DNA from: Candidatus Omnitrophota bacterium
Lineage (GTDB): Bacteria; Omnitrophota; Gorgyraeia; Zapsychrales; Fredricksoniimonadaceae
NCBI GenBank assembly: GCA_903944345.1
Contig: CAJARJ010000021.1
Coordinates: forward strand, 69,528-110,899
DNA: 41,372 nucleotides
Direction: 5' to 3'
A program made the translations under genes and the position numbers. Each line of letters starts with the position of its first letter. Position 1 is the stretch's first letter. The notes beneath the pieces were generated by a model, which saw only the letters and a list, made by a program, of their open reading frames with translations, did not search any database and had not been told where the DNA came from. Positions 9,001 through 16,263 of the stretch are shown piece by piece.

Positions 9001-10550
9001 CACCTGGCGTTCAGCTGATTTCGCCGCCACCGCATCATGATATTTACTCTATCGAAGATCTCGCCCAACTCATACATGATCTTAAGAACGCCAATCCTCA
9101 GGCGGATGTCAGCGTCAAGCTGGTTTCCGAAATCGGCGTGGGAACTATTGCCGCAGGCGTGTCCAAAGGCAAGGCAGATCATGTTCTTATTTCCGGTTAT
9201 GAGGGCGGAACCGGCGCTTCTCCGCAGACATCTATCAAGCATGCGGGGCTGCCCATGGAGCTCGGAATTGCCGAAACCCAGCAGGTGCTGGTTTTAAATG
9301 ATTTACGCGGCAGAATTCGTGTGCAGACGGACGGACAGCTTAAGACTGGACGGGACGTTGTGATTGCCGCCATGCTGGGGGCCGACGAGTTCGGCTTTTC
9401 CACCATCGCTCTTGTGACTCTCGGGTGTGTTATGTTGCGCAAGTGCCATCTGGACGCCTGCTCGGTTGGGATTGCCACCCAGGATCCCGTTCTGCGCGCC
9501 AATTTCCGTGGCAGGCCGGAACATGTTATCAACTTCTTTTCCTTTGTGGCTGAAGAGGTTCGTGAATTAATGGCCCAGATGGGTTTTCGCAAGTTTGAGG
9601 AGATGGTGGGCCGGGTGGATATGCTGGAGTCCAAAGAGGTCATTTCTCACTGGAAAGCCAGAGGACTCGATTTGACGAATATTTTACATCGTCCCGATGT
9701 TCCGGCGCATGTGCCAATTCATCATTGTTCTCGTCAGGATCATGGTCTGGAGCGCGCGTTGGACAACGTTCTTATTGCCAGATGCCGTGAAGCTATTGAC
9801 AAAAAAGTTCCGGTACGACTGGAGCAGGATATTGTGAATGTTAATCGCACGGTCGGAACGATGCTGAGCTCTACAATTGCCCGCAAGTATGGAATGGCCG
9901 GTTTGCCGGAAGGGACCGTTCACGTTCGATTTACCGGATCAGCCGGGCAAAGTTTCGGTGCTTTTCTTTCGCACGGAGTGACTTTCGAGCTTGAAGGGGA
10001 TGCCAACGATTATGTAGGCAAGGGGCTTTCCGGTGGACGGTTGATTGTAAAGCCTTCTTCCAAAGCAGCCTATGTTCCCGAGAAAAATATTATTGCCGGT
10101 AATGTTTTGCTTTACGGCGGTATTTGCGGAGAGGCGTATTTCCGCGGGGTTGCCGGAGAGCGTTTCGCGGTGCGTAACTCCGGAGTAACGGCGGTGGTCG
10201 AAGGAGTTGGCGGCCACGGGTGCGAATATATGACCGGAGGGCGGGTTGTTATTCTCGGTCCGACGGGACGGAATTTCGGAGCCGGGATGTCCGGCGGTAT
10301 TGCTTATGTGTGGGATCCCGAGGCTGTTTTTGCCCGGCGTTGCAATATGGGAATGGTGGATCTTTTTCCGGTTGAGACTGCCGCTGACAGAACAGAACTG
10401 AAAGAGATGATTAGTAAGCATCTTCAATATACAGATAGCGGAGTTGCGAAACAAATTTTGGATAACTGGGAAAATGAAGTTCTCCGGTTCTCCAAGGTTT
10501 ACCCGCGTGATTATCGGAAAGCTGTTGAAGCGCTAAAAATAAAAGAGTGA
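6036..10550 (+). CDS. gltB: Glutamate synthase (NADPH-type), large subunit
   Basis: 1504 residues, typical of the alpha subunit. The N-terminal class II glutamine amidotransferase domain would be exposed by cleaving a 21-residue propeptide before Cys22 (FEHDACGVGFIVD). It is followed by a central linker, the FMN-binding (beta/alpha)8 synthase domain (GGEGGQLPGHKVTKEIA, SGYEGGTGASPQTS), the 3Fe-4S ligands Cys1131, Cys1137 and Cys1142 (CVMLRKCHLDAC), and a C-terminal glycine-rich beta-helix (GGRVVILGPTGRNFGAGMSGG). It transfers the amide nitrogen of glutamine to 2-oxoglutarate. The start is ATG 6036 with GGAG about 10 bases upstream. It forms an operon with gltD (37-base gap) and, with glnN, a complete GS-GOGAT ammonia assimilation route. 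Confidence 0.97.
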   Translation: MSLGGLPPKQGLYDPQFEHDACGVGFIVDIKGHKSHETVRSGIKILENLTHRGACGSDPLTGDGAGITIQMPDAFLRKTAAAINITLPPESDYGCGIIFLPTNLQERNLVEEWTEHLIREEGQLFLGWRAVPHNSNNVGPLARSVQPELKMLFVGRGSATRAQDFDRKLYVIRQRLSGRVRLSALNQKSFFYVCSLSSRTLVYKGQLMAEQVGTFFEDLADEQVVSALALVHSRYSTNTFPSWSLAHPYRMLAHNGEINTLRGNINGMRVREMQFVSEAFGRDIEKVHPVIEPGGSDSAAFDNALELLVLAGWSLPQAIMMMVPEAWLGNEDMSAEKKAFYEYHACLMEPWDGPACVSFTDGRYIGAVLDRNGLRPSRYTETKDGLIILASETGVLPIDPERVSRKWRLEPGKMFLVDTVEGRVIDDQEIKDSCARQHPYAQWLKDNMLDIKDLPEPKKVQGLNEKTLLERQKMFGYTQEDLNIVLKPMAENAEEATGSMGADNPVAVLSEKPQLLYNYFQQLFAQVTNPPIDAIREEIVMAENVYLGPEKNLLAAGPGHARRLRLVRPVISNKELEKIAHLDVKGLKSVTIPMLFPRTEGVAGLEKALEGVCVAADKAIAGGVNVIVLSDRDAGEKQVPVPALLACSGLHHHMIRQGTRTQVSIVIETGEAREMHHFAVLIGYGANAINPYLALETVESEVRKGHYSGVDLDVEHALQNYLKATRKGLFKIISKMGISTIQSYCGAQIFEAVGLGEALVEKYFTATPSRVGGIDLPLLAEETLRRFDRAWSLSVVTDTLLDEGGWYHWRKDGEFHQINPEIIATLQQAVRMGDYNLFKKFSSLAAGDDRTVANIRGLMQFKKGKSIDISEVEPASEIVRRFATGAMSYGSISKEAHETLALAMNKLGGFSNTGEGGENPDRFKRDSDGGWRRSRIKQVAQGRFGVNIEYLVNADQMQIKMAQGAKPGEGGQLPGHKVTKEIASTRGTTPGVQLISPPPHHDIYSIEDLAQLIHDLKNANPQADVSVKLVSEIGVGTIAAGVSKGKADHVLISGYEGGTGASPQTSIKHAGLPMELGIAETQQVLVLNDLRGRIRVQTDGQLKTGRDVVIAAMLGADEFGFSTIALVTLGCVMLRKCHLDACSVGIATQDPVLRANFRGRPEHVINFFSFVAEEVRELMAQMGFRKFEEMVGRVDMLESKEVISHWKARGLDLTNILHRPDVPAHVPIHHCSRQDHGLERALDNVLIARCREAIDKKVPVRLEQDIVNVNRTVGTMLSSTIARKYGMAGLPEGTVHVRFTGSAGQSFGAFLSHGVTFELEGDANDYVGKGLSGGRLIVKPSSKAAYVPEKNIIAGNVLLYGGICGEAYFRGVAGERFAVRNSGVTAVVEGVGGHGCEYMTGGRVVILGPTGRNFGAGMSGGIAYVWDPEAVFARRCNMGMVDLFPVETAADRTELKEMISKHLQYTDSGVAKQILDNWENEVLRFSKVYPRDYRKAVEALKIKE

Positions 10551-10587
10551 TCTGCCGGATGGCAAAAGCACAAGAGGTTGATGGGCT

Positions 10588-12051
10588 ATGGGTGAAGTTA
10601 AAGGGTTTTTGAAGTACAAGCGGGAAGAGTATACCAAGTTGCCGGCAGAGGATCGTTTGAAGAACTGGGATGAATTTACCAGTCTTCCGGCTGAGGATTC
10701 CTTGCGCAAGCAGGGTTCGCGTTGCATGGACTGTGGCGTGCCATTTTGTCAGTGGGGTTGCCCGATTGGTAACATTATTCCTTCCTGGAACGATCTGGTG
10801 TCAAAGGGGCTCTGGAAAGAAGCCCTGGAGCGCTTACATAAAACTAATAATTTCCCGGAGTTTACCGGGCGAGTATGTCCGGCACCATGCGAGAACTCGT
10901 GCACGCTTTCGATTAATAATCCGGCGGTCAGCATCAAGAATATTGAGCTGGCCATTATCGAGCGGGCTTACGAAGAGGGGCGCATTTGTGCCGAGCCACC
11001 GAAAAGCCGCACGGGCATGAAAATTGCTGTTGTCGGTTCCGGCCCGGCAGGTTTGGCATGTGCAGATCAGCTCAATAAAAAAGGGCATAAGGTCACTGTT
11101 CTGGAAAAGAATGAAGTGGTTGGCGGTCTGTTGACTTTGGGTATACCGAATTTCAAGCTGGACAAGGCGGTCGTTGAGCGCCGGGTCAAGCGCATGGAGC
11201 AGGAGGGGGTTGTTTTTCGGACCGGGGTTGAGGTCGGCGTTGCTCTTTCTCTGGACGAACTGCGCCAGCAAAACGATGCTGTTGTTCTTTGCGGCGGAGC
11301 CGAACAGCCGCGCGACCTGCAGGTTCCCGGACGGGAAATGAAGGGCATATATTTTGCGATGACCTATCTTGCCCAGAGAACGCGGCGTTTGATGGATATC
11401 AAGACCGATATAAAGGAAGATATTGACGCAAAAGGCAAAAGAGTGGTTGTTCTCGGCGGAGGAGATACCGGTTCTGATTGTGTGGGTAGTGCTAATCGCC
11501 AGGGGGCTTTATGGGTCAAGCAGTTTGAGCTTATGCCCAGGCCTCCGCAGGAACGGACAGCGAATAACCCTTGGCCGCATTGGGCCTTGATTCAAAGAAC
11601 ATCGACTTCTCACGAGGAAGGGTGTGAGCGTGATTACAGTATTTCGACCAAGGGGTTTACCGGTCAGGATGGTTTGTTGACCGGGCTGCAGGCTGTGCGT
11701 CTGGACTGGTCGCAGAAAGCGCCCGAAGGGCGGCCTCTAATGAAAGAAGTTGCGGGCAGCGAGTTTAATGTGGAGTGTGATCTTGTTTTTCTGGCGTTGG
11801 GATTTCTGGGGCCGGTTCAGAAAGGCCTTATTGCCAGTTCGGGTGTTGCGCTTGATGCTCGCGGGAATGTGCGGGCTGATCGTAACAAGATGACATCAAT
11901 TCCGGGGGTGTTTACTGCGGGAGATATGACGCGCGGACAATCCCTGGTGGTTTGGGCCATTCATGAGGGCCGGGCCGCTGCGGAAGGCGTGCATGCATAT
12001 TTAAATGCGAAGTCGATGGAAAAGTCAACAGCAAAAAAGGGCGGTTTATGA
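10588..12051 (+). CDS. gltD: Glutamate synthase (NADPH-type), small subunit
   Basis: 487 residues. The N-terminal ferredoxin-like part carries the two cysteine clusters of GltD: Cys46, 49, 54, 58 (CMDCGVPFCQWGC) and Cys97, 101, 105 (CPAPCENSC), which hold 4Fe-4S centres. An FAD-binding Rossmann motif follows at about 148-158 (VVGSGPAGLACAD), then the NADPH-binding motif VVVLGGGDTGSDC and the C-terminal FAD motif FTAGDMTRGQSLVVWAI. It passes electrons from NADPH to GltB. ATG 10588 is used; the ATG at 10581 is out of frame and stops at once. Its TGA overlaps the start of the downstream lipoprotein gene, so the transcript probably continues. Confidence 0.96.
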   Translation: MGEVKGFLKYKREEYTKLPAEDRLKNWDEFTSLPAEDSLRKQGSRCMDCGVPFCQWGCPIGNIIPSWNDLVSKGLWKEALERLHKTNNFPEFTGRVCPAPCENSCTLSINNPAVSIKNIELAIIERAYEEGRICAEPPKSRTGMKIAVVGSGPAGLACADQLNKKGHKVTVLEKNEVVGGLLTLGIPNFKLDKAVVERRVKRMEQEGVVFRTGVEVGVALSLDELRQQNDAVVLCGGAEQPRDLQVPGREMKGIYFAMTYLAQRTRRLMDIKTDIKEDIDAKGKRVVVLGGGDTGSDCVGSANRQGALWVKQFELMPRPPQERTANNPWPHWALIQRTSTSHEEGCERDYSISTKGFTGQDGLLTGLQAVRLDWSQKAPEGRPLMKEVAGSEFNVECDLVFLALGFLGPVQKGLIASSGVALDARGNVRADRNKMTSIPGVFTAGDMTRGQSLVVWAIHEGRAAAEGVHAYLNAKSMEKSTAKKGGL

Positions 12052-12584
12052 AGAAAGCGATGTTATGGTCGGTGCTTGTAGTCTGCCTGTTGGCGGGATG
12101 CGCAAAGAATGCTCCAGTCGCCCCGGATCAGGGTGTTGTGGCGAAGAAATTGATTTCCGAAGGGGTTGTTTTTCTTAAGCAGTCAGATCCGGTCAAAGCG
12201 GTGCAAAGTTTTGCTGCGGCTATTAAAGCGGCACCGGATTCTTTCGACGGCTATTCCATGTTGGCGCAGACGCTTATTCATGTTGAGCAGTTTCCCCAGG
12301 CCGAGGGGGTTCTTCTTTCGGCAGTTAAACGTTTTCCTGACAATGGACAGGTTTATTATTTGCTGGCCGTAGCCCAGGATGGTGCTGGCAATCTTTTGCC
12401 GGCGATTATGGCTGCCCGCAAAAGCGTGGATCTTTTTACCGCCGCTGCCGATAAAGAATGGCAGCAGCGTGGCACAATTCTTTTAGCGGGGCTTTTAAGC
12501 AAAGGCAAGGCTTTGAGTGAAGAGCAGGCAGTGTCCAATGCTGAAAATGATGCCCGCAAGGCGGTCGAGGCCATTGGGGAATAA
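12048..12584 (+). CDS. TPR-containing lipoprotein
   Basis: 178 residues. The N-terminus is a lipoprotein signal peptide with the lipobox LLAGC, so Cys18 would be lipidated; the +2 residue is Ala, not Asp, which favours the outer membrane by the E. coli rule. The mature part holds two or three TPR-like helical pairs, for example DPVKAVQSFAAAIKAAPDS and QAEGVLLSAVKRFPDNGQV, so it probably binds another protein. It overlaps gltD by 4 bases (ATGA at 12048-12051) and is followed by lnt, whose product would complete acylation of just such lipoproteins. The specific role is unknown. Confidence 0.8.
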   Translation: MKKAMLWSVLVVCLLAGCAKNAPVAPDQGVVAKKLISEGVVFLKQSDPVKAVQSFAAAIKAAPDSFDGYSMLAQTLIHVEQFPQAEGVLLSAVKRFPDNGQVYYLLAVAQDGAGNLLPAIMAARKSVDLFTAAADKEWQQRGTILLAGLLSKGKALSEEQAVSNAENDARKAVEAIGE

Positions 12585-12600
12585 CCCGGAGCCGGGTATT

Positions 12601-14085
12601 GTGTTGCGCGTTTTTTGCGGGTCAGCTTTTGTTGTTTTGACCTGGCTGTCTTTTCCTAATATGTTTTTTCGCGAGGGTTGTCCGGCTTTAGGCTGGGTAG
12701 CCCTCGTTCCTTTTTTTGTTCTTTTGGAGGGGCTTTCTTTTTGTCGGCGGCTTTTATGGGGCGCGCTGTGTTCGCTGGCCATTTTTCTGTTATTAACAAT
12801 CTGGATGACCGATATTAGTCTCTGGGCCTGGATGCTTTTATCGCTGGTGCTGGCTACCGGGCCGTTTATGTTTGCCGCTTTCTCGGGTTTGGCTCCTGTT
12901 TCGCCTGCAGGACAAGCTATTTTCTGGCCCAGTCTTTGGGTGGTGAGTGAGTTTGTACGTAGCTTTGCGCTGGGCGGGTTTACCTGGTCATATGTTTATT
13001 CACAAAGTCAGTTTCCAGCCTTAATTTGGTCAGCCGCCTGGGGAGGGGTCTATCTTCCGCTCTGGATACTGGTTTTTGTTAACAGCGCTTTTTATCTGTT
13101 TCTCTCTTTTCGAAGAATAATGTGGGTCGCAGTCGCTACGGCCCTTTTTCTTCTTAATCTGTCCATTGGCCTCCTGATTCTTTCTCGACCTTCGCTCGGG
13201 GAAAGTTTTTGGCGTGTTGCCTTGATTCAGCCCAACATCAGCCGGTTGGAAAAAGCAACCTCCGGACTTTATGAGCACAATGCCCGGCGGCATCTGGCTC
13301 TTAGTCGTGAGGCTGTTGCGCGGAGTCATCCGCAATTGATCGTCTGGCCGGAAACAGCTTTTCCTGACGATATTCTGGCGGATGTTTCCTGGCGGGAGCG
13401 GCTCGAGAGCTTTGCGGGAATGCACCGTTCAAGTATGTTGATCGGTTCTGCTTTGCTGGATGACGGTCGCGATCTTAACAGTGCACTTTTGCTTTCAGAT
13501 AAAGGAAGTTGGTCGGGAGCATATTTCAAACGCAAGCTGGTTCCATTAAGCGAGTTTATCCCTGTCTGGTGGCCGAAAGGAATACGCGCTTTTCCCCAGG
13601 AAGGTTCCGGACATAATTTTTTTCCGGGAGTTGGCAGAGGATTGCTGGGGCTTGATCATTCTGGCTTGTCCGGGCATCGACGCAGGACAATGTTTGGCGT
13701 AGCGCTTTGTTCTGAAGAGGCCTATCCGGAGTTGTTCAGGGATCTGTCTGGGCACGGGGCCGCGTTTATCGTTGTGATGTTAAATGACGGATGGTTTCAG
13801 AGCAAGAGCGCTTTAGCGATGCATGCGCAAAACGCGGTGTTCCGGTCTCTGGAATCGGGAGTGCCCATACTCAGAGCCGCGAATACAGGAAGAACGGTTG
13901 CGTTTGATGCCTATGGGCGTCCGCTCAACGGCGACTTTCCGCTGGATCAGCGTGCGGGATGGGTGGTGGTAAATGTTCCTCTGGCGCGGCGACTTACAAT
14001 GTACGCGCAATATGGTGATATTTTTGTTTGGATATGCATGGGCTTTGTTATAATCGCAGCATGTCTAAGAAAGTGTCCCCGATGA
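12601..14085 (+). CDS. lnt: Apolipoprotein N-acyltransferase
   Basis: 494 residues from GTG 12601. Several hydrophobic helices (about 6-190) lead into a periplasmic nitrilase-type domain with the Lnt triad: Glu251 (IVWPETAFPDD), Lys312 (FKRKLVPLSEF) and Cys370 (GVALCSEEAYPELF). A final membrane helix precedes the C-terminus. Lnt adds the third acyl chain to lipoproteins in the inner membrane. I prefer GTG 12601 because GGAG lies 9 bases upstream and the first membrane helix then starts at once. In-frame ATGs at 12538, 12547 and 12550 would give longer N-termini overlapping the lipoprotein gene. The gene follows the lipoprotein gene closely and overlaps the next one by 4 bases (ATGA at 14082). 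Confidence 0.92.
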   Translation: MLRVFCGSAFVVLTWLSFPNMFFREGCPALGWVALVPFFVLLEGLSFCRRLLWGALCSLAIFLLLTIWMTDISLWAWMLLSLVLATGPFMFAAFSGLAPVSPAGQAIFWPSLWVVSEFVRSFALGGFTWSYVYSQSQFPALIWSAAWGGVYLPLWILVFVNSAFYLFLSFRRIMWVAVATALFLLNLSIGLLILSRPSLGESFWRVALIQPNISRLEKATSGLYEHNARRHLALSREAVARSHPQLIVWPETAFPDDILADVSWRERLESFAGMHRSSMLIGSALLDDGRDLNSALLLSDKGSWSGAYFKRKLVPLSEFIPVWWPKGIRAFPQEGSGHNFFPGVGRGLLGLDHSGLSGHRRRTMFGVALCSEEAYPELFRDLSGHGAAFIVVMLNDGWFQSKSALAMHAQNAVFRSLESGVPILRAANTGRTVAFDAYGRPLNGDFPLDQRAGWVVVNVPLARRLTMYAQYGDIFVWICMGFVIIAACLRKCPR

Positions 14086-15248
14086 AAAAATGTATGAATA
14101 AATCAGGGGAATCCTGCGCTGCGATACCATGCGCGTTCGTATGGATGGCGACAGTTTTTATTCTTCCGGCATTTCTTGTTTTATCCTCTCGCCTTTCCTT
14201 TGCCGCGGCCGCTGTTCAGCGTCGGGTGCAGATGCAGCAGCAGGTGCAGGCCCAAGCCCAGCAGCAGATGTATCAACAGGCCATTGCCCAGAAACAGGCG
14301 CAGGAAGCGGCGCTCTATCAGCAGGCGATGGCTCAGCAGCAGGGGCTCTTGCAGCAGCAGGCTTATCAGCAGCAAGCCTACCAGCAGGCAGCGGAATATG
14401 CCGCCTACAAGCAGGCGATGCAAGAGGCCGTTGCTAAAAGAAGTGCTGAATTGCAGGCAGCCGAACAAATGAAAGCCATGATTGCTCAGAAGCAGGTTCA
14501 GGAGCTGGCCCAGGTTCAGCAAGCAGTTGCCTACAAAAACACCGCGGAGCTGCTGCAGGTTAAACAGGCCAGAGAGGCTCAGTCTGCAGCGGAAGCGCTA
14601 GCCTTGGCACAAACAAATGAACAGATTAGTCAATACACCGAATATCTGGCCAAACGCAAGGCGGCCATGGATGTTCAGGCGGTGGCCTCCCAGCAAGCAC
14701 AGGTGGCTGGCGAACTGGCACAGTACAACGAATATCAGAAAATGCGGGCTGTTCAGGCGCGCGTGGCGGTTCACAACAAGATACAGATTGAAACGGCGCA
14801 AAGACTCAGCGGGGCCAGAATGGCACAAGAAGTGCTGGCGGCACGGGAATCGGCGAATCCTCTTTCTGCCGAATCGGGAACAGAACCGGTTCGCGAAACT
14901 TTGGTCGACATTGCAGATTTGTGGCGGGCTATGGAAAAGTCGGCACAATCATGGCAGAAGATTGTTGATCGCGAGATCAAGATTTTGACAGTGGCCGAGC
15001 ATATGGATCGCTTTTCAAGAGCCGGGATCAAAATAAAAAAGGCGCCAGGGCATTACGCCGACATGATTGATTCTATTGCCCAGAATGATCCTTTGTTTTT
15101 GTCTGCTCCGTTTGTCAATGTGTTGAGCTATGCTGCGATCATGGAGTCTGATTTCGACAATGGCCAGGACCGTGAAGAATTGGCTCGTCGAGTTCTGGGG
15201 GAGCAGAATTATCAGGCCTTCAAAGCCCGCCAGGAGGCAGAGCGTTGA
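14082..15248 (+). CDS. Exported Gln/Ala-rich coiled-coil protein
   Basis: 388 residues from ATG 14082, which overlaps the lnt stop; an in-frame ATG at 14061 sits 6 bases after a TATAAT and is an alternative. A basic N-terminus and a hydrophobic stretch (WMATVFILPAFLVLSS) ending in FAAAA give a probable signal peptide. Residues of about 45-260 are strongly Gln/Ala-rich, with repeated QQQ and QAQ patterns (MQQQVQAQAQQQMYQQ), and would form a long coiled coil. The last 120 residues are less biased (ETLVDIADLWRAMEKSAQSWQKI) and look globular. I recognise no family. The context (lipoprotein, lnt, then surface repeat proteins) suggests an envelope or periplasmic structural role. Confidence 0.75.
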   Translation: MKKCMNKSGESCAAIPCAFVWMATVFILPAFLVLSSRLSFAAAAVQRRVQMQQQVQAQAQQQMYQQAIAQKQAQEAALYQQAMAQQQGLLQQQAYQQQAYQQAAEYAAYKQAMQEAVAKRSAELQAAEQMKAMIAQKQVQELAQVQQAVAYKNTAELLQVKQAREAQSAAEALALAQTNEQISQYTEYLAKRKAAMDVQAVASQQAQVAGELAQYNEYQKMRAVQARVAVHNKIQIETAQRLSGARMAQEVLAARESANPLSAESGTEPVRETLVDIADLWRAMEKSAQSWQKIVDREIKILTVAEHMDRFSRAGIKIKKAPGHYADMIDSIAQNDPLFLSAPFVNVLSYAAIMESDFDNGQDREELARRVLGEQNYQAFKARQEAER

Positions 15249-15326
15249 GTGTTTTTTTTCAGGCCCCCGGGTATTATGGGCTATTCTTTTTGAGGCGAGA
15301 GCTTACGTAATAAATGGGGAGGACAA

Positions 15327-16196
15327 ATGAAGATTGTATGCCTGGTGGCTGTGTCTGTGTTATTCGGGGCAGCTTTTGTTTCTGCTGATGAAATGGTTCT
15401 TACCACATATTACCCCGCGCCCAACGGGCAGTATCTGGATATGAATGTATCGGGTACTTTGACTGCCAATATTTTGAATGTTACCGGTATTCTTACTGTT
15501 CAGAATCTGATCGTAAACCAGACATCGACATTGACAGGAAATGTGGGGATAGGTAAAGCCCCCTCGCTTACTCACAAAATGGATGTTTTAGGAAGTGTCA
15601 ATCTAAGCAGCACTTTGGGCGTGATGGGCAATGTCGGGATAGGAGCGGTGCCCTCAGCTTACAGGTTGGAAGTGACGGGGACGGCCAACGTAACCGGGGC
15701 TACGACGTTGAGAAGTACTCTTGGGGTGACCGGAGCGGCGATTTTGTCAGGCACCTTGAGCGTGGCGGGGACATCGGCGCTAGTCGGGAATGTTTCGGCG
15801 GGCGGGACGCTCACAGCGAACGGGAATATCTCGACAAACGGCACCCTTCGCTCAGCCGGGAATATCGAAACCGGGGGCAACTCTCATGTCAATGCCCAGG
15901 ATTATTTTATCCGCGCCAACAGCAGGTGGGCGTCACAACTGGCTACGGAGACAAATCTTAACAACAATGTAACCAATCTGCAGAACCAGATCAATGCACT
16001 TAGTGCGGCCATTAGTGCCTTGCAGGCGCAGGTAGCTGCCGGCCATACCCTGACTACGTCTGGAGTATACGATCGAGTGGGGACTTGCGATTATGGAGAT
16101 ATTGCAGTAGGCACAAGATATGTCATGGGCACGTGTGGAACGTATACGTGCTGGTTTACTGTTTATACTCAGTGCGCAGACGTGTCTGTGAACTAA
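15327..16196 (+). CDS. Secreted YYPAPNGQY-family repeat protein 1
   Basis: 289 residues. A signal peptide (cleavage probably after FVSA) is followed at once by the tag DEMVLTTYYPAPNGQY. Then come beta-rich repeats such as TLTGNVGIGKAPS, GNVGIGAVPSAYRLEVTG and TLRSTLGVTGAAILSGTL, similar in style to phage tail-fibre and adhesin stalks (GNVGIG...KLxVxG). A short coiled coil (NLNNNVTNLQNQINALSAAISALQAQV) precedes a Cys-containing tip (GTCDYGDIAVGTRYVMGTCGTYTCWF). It is the first of four paralogs in this window and most resembles the fourth. GGGGAGGA upstream of ATG 15327 is a strong ribosome site. Function is unknown; a surface fibre or adhesin is an inference. Confidence 0.85.
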   Translation: MKIVCLVAVSVLFGAAFVSADEMVLTTYYPAPNGQYLDMNVSGTLTANILNVTGILTVQNLIVNQTSTLTGNVGIGKAPSLTHKMDVLGSVNLSSTLGVMGNVGIGAVPSAYRLEVTGTANVTGATTLRSTLGVTGAAILSGTLSVAGTSALVGNVSAGGTLTANGNISTNGTLRSAGNIETGGNSHVNAQDYFIRANSRWASQLATETNLNNNVTNLQNQINALSAAISALQAQVAAGHTLTTSGVYDRVGTCDYGDIAVGTRYVMGTCGTYTCWFTVYTQCADVSVN

Positions 16197-16263
16197 CGGG
16201 TGATTCTGGAAACAAAATTTGGGGGGGTACTCCCAAGGCGGTATTCATGAGCAGGTCGTCTGC

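Noticed and set aside
12517-12600. Earlier start codons for lnt
   Set aside because: They overlap the preceding gene and lack a better ribosome site; GTG 12601 with GGAG 9 bases upstream is preferred, though the choice is not certain.
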